Assembly: GCA_011009095.1 (NCBI GenBank)
Contig: VTPC01000810.1
Span: 101,213-165,212, forward strand
Direction: 5' to 3'
DNA: 64,000 nucleotides
DNA from: Ignelater luminosus
Taxonomy: Eukaryota; Arthropoda; Insecta; Coleoptera; Elateridae
Below are positions 49,573 through 60,574 of this stretch, piece by piece. The position numbers were made by a program, and so were the translations under genes. A model generated the notes under the pieces. It made no database searches, was not told the origin of the DNA, and was given only the letters and a program-made list of their open reading frames with translations. Each line of letters begins with the position of its first letter. The stretch's first letter is position 1.

Positions 49573-49921
49573 ATGGCAGACGAGGTCTTGAGATGCTTCA
49601 TACCGTCGAGGCAAAACTACAAGAAACTACGCGTTCCTGTATGTAAGGACTGTAGACAGTATGAAAGCAATTTTTAGATTGTTGGAAACCTTGATAACAA
49701 ACGAGGGACTCCTTACAAGATGGTTAGAGCAAGAAAAAAGTCACTAATAGTTCAGTTTTCTCAAGATGGTGTCACGGAGAAAATTGAGGTTTCTGTAAGT
49801 TCTTCATTTACAAGTTCTACATTTTTCTCATTATTTTTAGTTTGATCAGACCAGGACGCGGAGTATTGCGATGTTGTTTCTGGTGTTAAATGTGAGATTA
49901 TTAATGGGCGTGTTCAAGTAG
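49573..49921 (+). CDS. Candidate small gene with two tiny introns
   Basis: Three segments read in one frame if two short introns are removed. Exon 1 (49573-49638) encodes MADEVLRCFIPSRQNYKKLR-VP. Intron 1 (49639-49677, 39 nt) is gtatgt...tttttag. Exon 2 (49678-49794) encodes IVGNLDNKRGTPYKMVRARK, KSLIVQFSQDGVTEKIEVS. Intron 2 (49795-49840, 46 nt) is gtaagt...tttttag. Exon 3 (49841-49921) encodes FDQTRTRSIAM, a hydrophobic stretch and a stop. Both introns are phase 0. Introns this short are unusual for insects, so either this is a mobile-element gene or the pattern arose by chance. The basic exon 2 suggests nucleic-acid binding. No family is recognised. Confidence 0.3.
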
Positions 49922-51186
49922 TCCTCGCATAGCAGTTCTGAATCTATCAATATTTTACTTCCTAGTGGTATGGGAAGGTGTGAAAAAAATGATCCAAAGC
50001 TTGCTATTTCTGCAGATATACTAGATTAGATCTATGTTTCTTTGTAGTATCGAAAAGGAGTATTTAATACCATCAAGACAACAGTTTTGTTTTCTGGCAA
50101 TGTGAAAAAATGAAAAAGACTTGCTTGACTCCAAACAAGGGGATCATCTAATTTCCAAAAAAGTACCAGAATAAGAAATGGAATAAGTAATTGTGAGAAC
50201 ATCGATTGACTTTTAAAAGAGTTCATTTGTTAATTTATATTTCAAGAGTTTTTTATTGATTTAGACCAAAAACAAAACAAAATTGTATTTACCTCAACTT
50301 CGACTCAAACTTCAAATTCATTTATTAACTTTTAACTCATTTTCTTGCCAATAATGCCTAATAGATGTGATGTTGATAGAATATTGTTCTTTTATAATGG
50401 AAAGTTTACAGAAACTGATCATAAAAATCAAAAAATCTTTAGAAAAAACCAAAACCCCAAATGAAAGCTAAATAAAGCTGATATGGTGTTTTGACCGGAA
50501 AGATCGAAAGAAATTCCATTTTTTATTAACAATTAAAAATTCTCATTGCGCAAACAATGCAAGTTTGAACAACCGCATTTCCAAAACACTTCTAAGGAAT
50601 TCGTCTTGTATACATACATAAAATGAGACATTGCTTATCGTTTAACCGATAACAACGTTATTGTAACTAGCGGAAATGGGGCGCCAGTAATGCCAATGTA
50701 TCGACTTGTTAGTCGTAATATTAATTCAATATTTAAGAGGAAAACAAAACTGGATCTCTTTTATTAAAAGAAAACTTCCAATCAAGTACCTTTCATGCGG
50801 GAACAATATTTGTTTAATAAAAGATTCACATTCTTAAAACTAGAAATTGGAAACAATAAAATTTTCACGCACAAAACCCAAGGTAAGAAAAGAATCCAAC
50901 GAGACACGTGCCATCTTTACAATACGTATTTAGGACAAAGATTCATTGTTAAGACCGGCAGGTGAGGCAGAGAAACATGGCAGCTGTCGTAAAAAACCGA
51001 TTTCTTATAGTCGCACTTTCCTGATGCATGCATTAATAATAAAACGTAAAAGGGCTCGTAAGTTTTTTAATTATTCCGGAAATGCCGCTAGATCATGGCC
51101 CAATTAAAGTTTAAAATTGTATAATATTGCGTTGGAAACAATTCTAGGAATTACTAAATAAAGTAAAAAAAAAACAGTAGACTTAC

Positions 51187-51237
51187 CTTTTTGTTTTTTC
51201 GGAAATAAAACTTTCTGGATTGATCTTCGGCTGATAT
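51187..51237 (-). CDS. Upstream exon of the minus-strand gene
   Basis: The 51-nt exon lies between 'cttgtttgttccag' and 'gtaagtct', both strong splice sites. In phase 0 it encodes ISAEDQSRKFYFRKNKK and joins directly to the FWNEMSG exon. All three frames are open, so the frame depends on that join. The basic KFYFRKNKKFW stretch created by the junction would fit a juxtamembrane position, but no transmembrane segment was found. Exons further upstream were not identified in the remaining 12.7 kb. Confidence 0.4.
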
Positions 51238-53585
51238 CTGGAACAAACAAGTAAACTTTATAGAAAACTTCGTGATACTTAAGTATAATATTATTATTAG
51301 CTTCCCGTTCTTAAAACCATTTTATTATGATCGATGTTTAGAACTCTCATCAGTCATCAGTCATCACCTTTGTTGTCAAATATGGTACTAAAATATGACT
51401 AGGATTGTATTCTAGAGATTTTTAAAAAGTTTATTTATTAATAAGTGCATCAATCATAATTTATTGCAAAATGCATTATTTTGCTAAAATTTTAATTTGA
51501 AGTTTAACTGTAAATTTTCTTCAATTCTAAAAATTCCTTTTTACATTAGTATTGAGTAAAGATTTAAGTTACTGAATCTTGAGATTTTAGCAAATTCAAT
51601 CACGTTTTAGTAAAAACAAGCAAGGGAAGCAACTTTTTCGATATTGATGCTTGAACAACACCAAGAGATAGGTACAAAAGGAGTAATCATATCATAAATG
51701 TATATTATCAAGAAAATGTTTGTAAAATCTTCAAGTTAATATCATCAAGCAATACGAATACGTGTGAAGAATTGAAACGATTCTAAAATCTCAACTCAAT
51801 CAAAAATTGTAAAAATCATGAATGACTAACAAACACCCGAACAGTTTAAAAATGAATGTTTTGAACTTACAAAAACAAAATGAGATTAGTATTTACAATA
51901 ATGCCATGTTACGCTTAGAAACGGTCCAATCAATCACCTGAGCAGAAATGGCAAAAGATTTATCACACTATGACCTGCTTGTCACAAGACCAACAGCACA
52001 TTCTCAAGCTTTCGATTAGAAAAACTAACAATAGAGAAGATGGAGACGTTCTTCTTATGTAGCTTTAATGCCTTTGTTGTACGTGATATTGGTTCTAGAC
52101 GTGTTTTTCTTTCGAAGTCGCTATATGAACGATAGAGGAAAACCTAGCTGTTGATATAGATAACTTGCACAGCAAAATATGCCCAAAATGATAATAATGG
52201 CGTCTAAGAACATTTAAAGTTGAAAGATGTCAATGCAAGCCCGTTTCAAACTTATGTTCGTTCGTCAGATATCTTCCTTGTTACAATGTTAAAAGATTTT
52301 TGTCAGAGGTTGGAACACCTCTGGATTTGGCTAGATTCTAGTAAAAGACATTTAGCAACATCGACAATTTTTATACTGCTGCTCATCTAAAATTAGAATT
52401 CCAAACGTTGAAAATTGAATTCAAACCAAAGAATGGATGGAATCTAAAAGCCAGAAAATAAAATTTAAGATAATTCAGAAATACATGTATATAAGTTAGT
52501 ACTGCATAAAATTCCTCGTCCCTTTTAAAAACATCTCTGAAGTTTAGCTTAGCGACAACTTAAAAAAATACTCTGAATAATTCTAGTTGGCATGATTTCT
52601 ATTCCCCATCACCAAGTCCAAAGTATTTCTTTTTCTTGGCCTTCTAGTTGAAACATTTTTAGATGGTCTTTGGCTTTGGATATGTTTTAGACTTAGAATT
52701 TCTTAACCTGTACATTTCGTGTTTTAATTATATTTTTACGAAAATCTTAGTTAAAATGTATTCATGTATTACCCAAAGTAGGTGTAATGATTAAGAAATA
52801 AAAATCGAAATGGAAATTTTATTTTTTGTCCCGATTTCCTTGAAATTGCTTCTAGAAATTGCAACAGTGTAAAAAACAATCACATTTAAAAAGAAGAAAA
52901 TTAATTATGTGCTATTCAGGTGTAACATAGTATCAAGATTAACAAACACGATGGGTAGATACGTTAATCTAATTAAAAGCGGGCCAACTTCTGGCAGGTG
53001 CTCTCTAAACTGGCCAAAGCGGCTGTAATTTCTAAACTACTTCTAAACATACATATGTATGTAATACATAAATATAAAAACCACAATCAGTAACCTTTTA
53101 TATGAATCTATCTTTGTCATTTCAATAGGTAAATAAATAAAAATTTATAAAAAAATAATTACCTCATCGTTCTAATTTGCTTAGCTATCAACATTATGTA
53201 GATACGTCATATTACATAAAATATGCTTTCCTCGTTATAAATCAGACGCTGCAGAAGTTTTCTATTAAAAATTGCTTCTGATTTTAATTGTGAATGATAA
53301 ATGGGAAGTATAATCGATTTGACAAAAAAAAATCTCGCAGGATGTCTCGTTTCCGAGTAGAACTCAATTTCGCCAGGTTTAGCCAGCTCGAAGATAACAT
53401 ATTTGAAAAAATGATCTTCCGCTACCTATAGTGCTTTTCTGATCAATGGCAGCATCGAGCCCAAGTCGGACAAGCCCTTTCAATGGGCCGCTACAGTTCT
53501 CAAAACTTCTGTTTTTTCATGACATTGTCATGTCCGAAACTCCAGAAAACTAAATGTTAAAATATTATTCAAAGCCTATTGATTT
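51238..53585. other. AT-rich DNA, nothing recognised
   Basis: The open frames are very short throughout, with no terminal repeats or exon-like patches that I could support. It would be intronic if the minus-strand gene continues to the right. Confidence 0.4.
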
Positions 53586-53589
53586 TTTC

Positions 53590-54330
53590 ATCACGGAAAT
53601 CTCGATAGCTCACTGAAAAATCTATCGACTATGACAGCCTCTTGTATGGGTGTTTTGTTGATCTAAAAGGAGTTTTTGATCGAATGAAAGATGTAATAAA
53701 TATTCTACATGAACATGTCAAAAATACATAGATTCTTTAAGTATGTTCTTATTTAATCTCATAGTAAACAGAATAATGTTTAGAACACCTCAGTGGATAC
53801 AAAATAGGAAACTCTAAAGATGATATACACAGACTACTACGCATCTACTGAACATCAAAAAGCGATACTACGAAGATCTTGCCAACAAAGACTCAAGCAA
53901 TGGTAATAGCGAGAAAATCCACAAGATGTCAATTGGAAATGGAGGGAGACGTAGAGACAAGTAATCAAGACATATATTCTGAAACTCAAAAAGCCTGAAC
54001 TTGGTATAGCAAAACAAATATCGTTTATAAAAGCAGAGACAGCAAGGTCCAGATAATATACAAACAAAATAAGCTCGAAAGCTACTGAAATGAAGATACT
54101 GAGAAGAATAACAGGAATATCACTGCCAGACGGGCATCGCAACCCGAAAACAAGACGATGGTGTAAACCTAAAACGCCTGGAACGAACAGTGGATAGGAT
54201 GGGAAACGAAAGAATAGCAAACAAAGGTGAAATCAACGTTGGTTCTCATCATCTGCAGAATAACAAGACCACACAAACAAAATATAGTCCTACTCAGAAA
54301 AAAAAGAAGAAAACTCTTCCAAGTCAAACT
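53590..54330 (+). mobile_element. RTE-type LINE relic (endonuclease-reverse transcriptase)
   Basis: Fragments follow the order of a common insect LINE protein. YGCFVDLKGVFDRM carries the first catalytic block of reverse transcriptase (about 53644). Then come KTQAMVIARKSTRCQLEMEG, DIYSETQKA, and TEMKILRRITGISLPDGHRN near 54090, which matches the 'TTEMKxLRxIxGxTLxDxxRN' hallmark. VDRMGNERIA follows, the usual 'HVNRMGxxRLAK' motif, and a lysine-rich tail. The catalytic YADD part is missing, and the frame breaks several times. The clade assignment is from memory of the motif set. Confidence 0.65.
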
Positions 54331-54511
54331 AATTGATCCCGTCGACCAACACATACCTGGAACTTTGATGGATCCACTTTTAGCTTTTTTTCGTGGTTTC
54401 TTATTTGGAAATCTGTTTTTCTTTCAACACCAACCGATGCACAGTGGTCCCAAATCCTGAAAAGCTGACCGAAATATAAAAGCATTGTTCGATTTGTCTG
54501 AAATTGCATAT

Positions 54512-54706
54512 GCCGGTGTTTTCGGGCGTGCTGTTTAAGAATCTGACGTTAGAGTGTCAAAAAACAAAATGGTGGATCCAATACGGCGGACAAAAACTGG
54601 AAAAACTGTTTTATTCACGTAATCGGGGTTTCTGGGTGTGCTGATTAAGAATCTGACGTTAGAATGTCAAAAAACAAAATAGTAGATCTAATATGGCGGA
54701 CGAAAA
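54512..54706 (+). repeat. Subterminal direct repeat of the Transib element
   Basis: Two copies of about 85 bp, starting near 54512 and 54622, share 'aagaatctgacgttaga' and 'tgtcaaaaaacaaaat' followed by 'ggcgga'. They lie just inside the left end and could be transposase-binding or replication-slippage duplicates. Confidence 0.75.
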
Positions 54707-54991
54707 TAAAAAAAAAATTTTTATTTACAAAAAAATGAATACAATAAAATCGGCAGAAAATTTTTTGGTTAATTGGGATTATATAATATAAACAATTTTA
54801 CATAATAAAATTGAATACAATTATTAATACAATCATTATATAACAAAAATCAATACAATTATTATATCACAAAAAAGAATACAATCATTCGCAGTTGACT
54901 CTTCTGTCGCATAATCATTAACGCTAGAGTCTACAATGGCTGGCGGATTTAACAGCTCCAGGCTTTCTACTGATAATGATTTCAGGGCCTT

Positions 54992-55296
54992 TTATGGTAA
55001 TTTTCTAAGACTCGTAATAAAAGGATCTGATGAGACCAAAAGTCGAAAAAATACGTCCTCCATGCTTTTTTTCGGTTACATTTCCGCAAAAAATCTTCCC
55101 GAAACCTTTTTATGTGCTTATTACATGACTCTTCAGACATCTGTCCTATTGGCAATAAGGCGACAGAAATTATTTCTGTATCATGGATCAGTAACTTATG
55201 CATAGACTTTGGCATGTAAAACCACGGATATAACTCGACACATTTTCGAGCTGTATCTAGAGTGAAAGTTTCAAAGCGACCAATGTTTATTGCCAT
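54992..55296 (-). pseudogene. Transib transposase C-terminal remnant (RAG1-like)
   Basis: The minus frame reads MAINIGRFETFTLDTARKC, then YPWFYMPKSMHKLLIHDTEI, LLPIGQMSEESCNKHIKRFR and EDFLRKCNRK. This pattern (HK.L.H..EII ... G..SEE..NK..(K/R)RFR ... R) corresponds to the C-terminal core of Transib transposase and vertebrate RAG1, where the last catalytic acid lies in the 'SEG/SEE' stretch before NK. At an A-run (55066-55072) the frame shifts by one base; the new frame continues SMEDVFFRLLVSSDPFITSL and RKLP to a TAA at 54992. The two other catalytic acids, the N-terminal DNA-binding part and most of the RNase H fold are absent, so it is inactive. Confidence 0.8.
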
Positions 55297-55506
55297 GGTA
55301 AAAATTAATGAATTGCTATCCCATGCATCCTACTCGCCGGAATTAGCCTCTCGAAGTTTAGTTTATTTCCAAACTTGAAAAAAAAGACATAACAGCTAAC
55401 TGCCTATGGAATTTGACAGCTCAAACTAGTAACGTCAAAATCTCTAAATAGAAACTTTTTTTAACTTTTGGCCAGTTTTTTCGGGATTTGGGACCACTGT
55501 GCGATG

Positions 55507-58500
55507 GGGCGTGCAGGATCGTTGCAGAGGTAACACCTCCATTTGCCCAATCTTCAACTAGAACTGCTCCAACACAGCCTTTGGTTATCTAATCGGGAAC
55601 GTTACATACAGTAAGCAGCTAAATACAATAGAACGCGCAGTTCAGAGGTTCTCCGCAGTTCTAAAAGATAAAGATTACAAGAGTAGAAGCGGAACAAAAT
55701 AGAAATTTGGCTTCTAACATCGAGGATAACTTGGAATTGACTCAATGGTTTATCGCTTAGCGCCTCCAAAGATAATTATCTTCCTTAAGTGCTTGATTGT
55801 AATACACAAATACCACCAGATAAAATAAATATGTAGACCAGGCAGATATTACATGGAGTAACTCCCCAACTCTTAAGACTCTGAAAAAGCCATTCGGGCA
55901 GCCCTCAAATATCGCCTGGGCCTCAGACATCTTGCCGGAGAGGTGATTCTCACTGCACTTCCAAGTCCAACATCTGCAAGATGTCAACACAACCAAAAAT
56001 TCAAAACATCAGCTACTTTCTGCCGCTAGTTGCTGCCATTCAAGATGCAGAAAATACTGCCCGAATGAAAATTAATATTAACTTTGAGATGGCCAGTAGT
56101 AGAGCAATAGCAAGTTCTGAATGTCAATTCATCAACAACCACTCAATTAGGCTGAGGAAGAGGAACTTAAGCATCTGAAACGGCAACCAACCCCTTAGGA
56201 ACCGGAAAGTATCAATGAAAACGTCTTCACTGTTGTGTTTCTGGCATGCATTGGAATTTCTGGTCAAGCTGGACTTTTAGTTCGACTTTAAATTCTTTAT
56301 GTGACACTAAGGTATGATTAACCGGTTTGTCTTTTTGCAGTTAGATATTGTTGATGTTGTTTTGTGGCTGAGGTTTCAATTGCTATGGTCGTTTCGTCGT
56401 TAACTAGGATTTATATCCCTCCCGCAGGATAGCATCCACCCAACACCTCCTCATGATGCACACCAAAAAGTTTGTTGGTAAAAAGTTTATCCTAGAGCCG
56501 AGTAAAATAACAAAAGATAGTGTTGACGATCAAATTTTGGGAATAGGAAACCTGCAGAAAGCGCACTTCAGTTCAACTATTTCAAACTAACTGGTCTTTA
56601 CTCGGAGTTGACGAAAATGCAACTGCAACTGTTTTTTTATTAATAGCAATGAGATTTTACTTATATGCGATATTTTTGCAAAAAATTGGTTTGTAAACAA
56701 TCAAGACATTTGCTTTACTATAGTACCTTGTGACCACTATGCAGTTGCGGGCATAATTGAATCGGTCAATGCAGAAAGGTTATATGTCCTTCAATGTAAG
56801 TTTTTCAGGAAAGAAAAAAAACTGTTTGTAGTTGCAAAGGGTGAACTTGGTTGCAGTAAACATATTGTAAGCTTATTATCATGCAATTAGCAATAACTAT
56901 TATGTCAATCGATATTTGTCATCATCGGTAGTTATTAATAAACTTACAATAAAAAATTTGGACATATGCCCTTTCTGCATTGGCCGATTCAATTAAGTTT
57001 TGATCATAACAAATTCTCAATTTGAGAAAACAAACTGTTTCAAAAATTCTTAATTTTTTAATTTGCAAATTTGAAGTTTTCATTATAATGTATGTATAGG
57101 ATAAATACATTTTGATGAATCAACCTCTCTTCCAAGTCTCAGATTCTTTCTGAATTATTTTAGAACACATAATATCGCCTTGAGAATAATTTGTAGGAAG
57201 AATTGTATCTGGTTGGAAACTTCTTCATTCCAAATGCCCGACAGAGGAATCCTCCCATTTATCAAATATCACTAACATGATTCCAATAGCGTTCTCATAG
57301 CAAGAGCAAATAGTTGAAAGTTAACAGATTTAAATGAATAATAACCAGAGCAAAGATACCCGAGAATTATACAATCAGCTCATCTCTTAACTATCTTCGT
57401 TTCGCGTTGTCCCAAAGGGAAAATTTGTTGAGTCCCATTTACTTAAATGACAACTAGAGATATAAAAGATTAATTATATAGCTATTTTCAGAATAAATGA
57501 ATGAATCAGATATGAATCGACTTCAATATTACCTTTATTTGAGATGGAGATAGTTATTTGGTATAATTTGGTTGATTTGGGACATTTACCACCTGTCCAA
57601 TTTGGATACCTCTAGAAACCAAAGGGTATAGATAAACGAATCTAACTATCTTAATGCCCGTATCATTAATTCTCAACATTTTATTTACTCATTTGTTCTG
57701 GAAAAATTGATTTTGATAATTGTTTAGATTGCATTACCATAAAAAATCTATCGTCACAATCATAAATTCTGATTCAAAATCAGATTTTTTACCTAATTAG
57801 CTAACAGGAAAGAGCCAAACACTACTGCACTCTTTAAGATCATTGCACCTTTACCAAACGAATTTGTGGAATTTCTTGAATCATCCGTGAAACAAAAAAC
57901 CAAATACCAAACGAAGATTGAAAATAAATATTTCAAATATTCTATAAAAAGAAAATACAATTTAATTACGTTTGCGTGTAATGTCCAACATGAGGTCAAG
58001 AAGAAATAAAAAAACAATAATACTACCACGCTCGTGCACAGGAAAAGATTTATTATCCATTTTTCCTCTTACATTTATAGGATATTTGCAATTTATCAAG
58101 AATTTCATTTTTTTCTTATTATTATTAAAAAGCCATCTTTAATAATACCATAATAAAAGCAATAAAAATTCTTGTTTTAAAAATGGGACACAATCGAATG
58201 TAAAGTATAATTACACGGGATGCCCTGACGAGCTTACGTAAAACTTCCACACGAAAAAGGAAGTACAATAATAATTAGAAATGCCAAGTTGTAGGTAGAG
58301 AATGGGAAGTGACGTAAAAAGCAGGATGTCACGGGACTGTTGTCAATAGAACACTGTAAATTGGATAATAATGTCTCTCAGATGCATTCTGCATTGTATC
58401 GTGCAACAGTGACATTAAAAATATAATGCAACAGACGTATACATCATGGTGTGAAACAAGTTTTGAAATCATGTTATTGTTAATTTTGTTCATAACCTTT

Positions 58501-60570
58501 TTTGCATGGGAATAGAAATTTTTTTTGTAAAAACTTGAAGACCATTTTAGTGTGGTTGTTCTAATAATAATTGCACGTTTACCTTTAAAATGTTAAATGA
58601 TTTCAAGTTACCGACTGGCTGACCGCCGGCCGTTCAGATTTTAAATTCAGGAAGTTTAGAATCACCTGCTCTTTAGGAAACATCTGCTATGTTCAAGGAA
58701 CACGCTGACCAAAATTGCACCTTGTCGCACAGTTAATATTGGAGAATAATTGACCCTGAAGAAACTACCAGAAAGATTAACCGTTATTTAGATAAATCTT
58801 TAATAAATAAATAAATAGACGGGGCTAAAATACAAAAAAAGATTGAATTCAGCCCTGTACAAATCCGCATTTCAAATTAGCTCTTTATTTCAAATGAAGA
58901 TTGGTGAAGTGGGAAACAAAAAAATTATGCAGGGTCGTTTCATGTTATTCGCCTTTGGGACGGCGGCGTCGGTCGAGCTTAGAATAGATACGGCGCGTCG
59001 TTACGTCATCAACCGTCAACACTGCCAACGTAATCCGTGTCAAGGAATGTGAACTAGCGGTATTTTACCGCAGGCAAGGGGGAGTAAATCCTTGTTGAAA
59101 TTAATTATTAACAACTGTTTTTCCGTCGATGTAATCTAAGATTTAAAAGGCTTTTTTCATCGCTCTTGAAGATTTCACACAAAAAATTCTTTAAGTTGAA
59201 AAAGTAAAGATCACGTAGTGTTTTCGAAATTCTTGGGATAAATAAAATTTTATGAGGTTGTAGGAGTATCGTAATTCCCCAAGATTTAATCAAAATCATT
59301 TCTAATTTGCAGTAAAATTCTTGCAGTAGTAAATTAGACAAACAATTTATATTTGTTTTGACTAGGATTTGGCTTTAAAACTATTAACGCTAAATTATCG
59401 AACTCGTAGTGCCAAATCTTTTGTTTTGCGAGAGTGTATTATATTTTGAAAAGTTAAATTATTTGAAAATTCGAGACAAAACATTGAGTTCATAAAACAG
59501 TTCTGACAGATTTTTTGAATGTTTTGAAATAATTTTGTTGGATAAATGTTGAGTGTTCAAAACGATTAATACCCCAGTTTTTCTTTGTTTAGGCTACTTT
59601 TTTAGACAAAAGGAATTTTTTGAATTGTTTTGGTATTTTGTTCAAATAAAAATATTTCTTGGAAAAAAATTCCCAAACAGTTAAAAGGTCCAAACATTTA
59701 TTATTTCGTCTTCTAATGTACAAAATACAACTGAAAGAAAATTCACTACATTATTAGATAGATTAATTCATTTACTTTTCCAAAACCAAGTAATGTCTTC
59801 TGCAGTACTTCTTGGTATAGTCGTGAGGTGAGTTCGTGATGAGGGCCCTTTTTTGAATCTGAACTAATTTTATGATTAACACTTTTTGTTTCATCAGGAA
59901 TACAATATTAGTTTCATCTGAATATAACCCCAAATGTTTATTTTTCTTTTTCTGGCTTGTTGTTCATGATCCTACTACAAGGCAGCAATTCTACTATTCA
60001 TCTATCTCTTACCAAAGACCATACCTTGGATCAAACATTTCAGTTTGACAAGATTTCTTGATTTATCTTCTAGAAAATCGATTCAAAAATTTTTAATTTC
60101 AATTCACCATCAGTATGGTTCTGAAGAAATTAAAAGTTTTGTTGCTCAAAACTATTAGCTTCAAATAAAAGCAAGCTATATGAGCTTGAAAATTGGGGTA
60201 AGACAAAAAAAAACTCGAAAAAGCTCACCATCGTAACGTAACCAAGGCAGAAGCTCTGAGATGGGTACTTGTGGAACATCCGAATAATCGCTCAAAAGAA
60301 ATTTTATGATAAATCCCTTACAGTACAGCACATTAATTTTGGTAGCAAAACGTACCTTATTCATCTCCAATGCTGAGGATATTGAATAAATCAAAAATAA
60401 GAGTGCTCACTTTGTTTATTGTCGGGTTCACTGTTTCATCTTACCTGTCTTTTACATACGAGTTAAAAACCAACACAATATTACTTATGGTGCTGAAAAA
60501 TGTTGGGCTGAATATGCAGAATGCACCGCAATAGGTTATGCGCATTACATAATCACAGTCAGTTCAGGAA
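55507..60570. other. Mostly AT-rich DNA with repeat debris at the left
   Basis: From 55507 to about 56200 the composition is less AT-rich, with broken frames that may be LINE debris (for example AVQRFSAVLKDKDYKSR near 55635). Beyond that, up to 60570, there are only short chance frames apart from the CpG-rich patch at 58.95 kb. No RNA genes were recognised. Confidence 0.4.
58950..59090. promoter_or_regulatory. CpG-rich patch with a CRE-like site
   Basis: A dense run of CG dinucleotides ('gggacggcggcgtcggtcga', 'acggcgcgtcg') stands out from AT-rich DNA. It contains TTACGTCA (59000-59007), identical to a cAMP-response-type element. No exon could be attached. It may be a promoter, an enhancer or a germline-unmethylated island. 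Confidence 0.3.
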
Positions 60571-60574
60571 AGTT

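Larger units (their letters stand above)
36916..51186 (-). other. Proposed 14.3-kb intron of the minus-strand gene
   Basis: This is mostly AT-rich non-coding DNA. The only distinct items are listed separately: the GC-rich island at 44.2 kb, the purine-rich tract at 47.1 kb, the repeated protein relic at 46.4/48.0 kb, and the tiny-intron open frame at 49.6 kb. A 51-nt exon-like segment at 39316-39366 (minus; LKIASFLNVLFFLM) has good splice sites but the wrong phase for this gene. An 85-codon minus frame at 41102-41356 (containing FEYDDREVRLMEDW) is unassigned. No full-length mobile element was seen. Confidence 0.4.
54440..55501 (-). mobile_element. Transib element, internally deleted, complete ends
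   Basis: The 1062-bp element has inverted ends starting CACAGTGGTCCCAAATCC (18 bp perfect, then GAAAA on both sides after one mismatch). It is flanked by a perfect 5-bp duplication, CGATG (54435-54439 and 55502-55506). Transib elements make 5-bp, often GC-rich duplications, and their tips resemble the heptamer of V(D)J recombination signals; here the first seven bases are exactly CACAGTG. Inside is a minus-strand remnant of the transposase C-terminus; the rest of the gene is lost. A subterminal direct repeat lies near the low-coordinate end. It probably moved using enzyme from a full-length relative. Confidence 0.85.
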
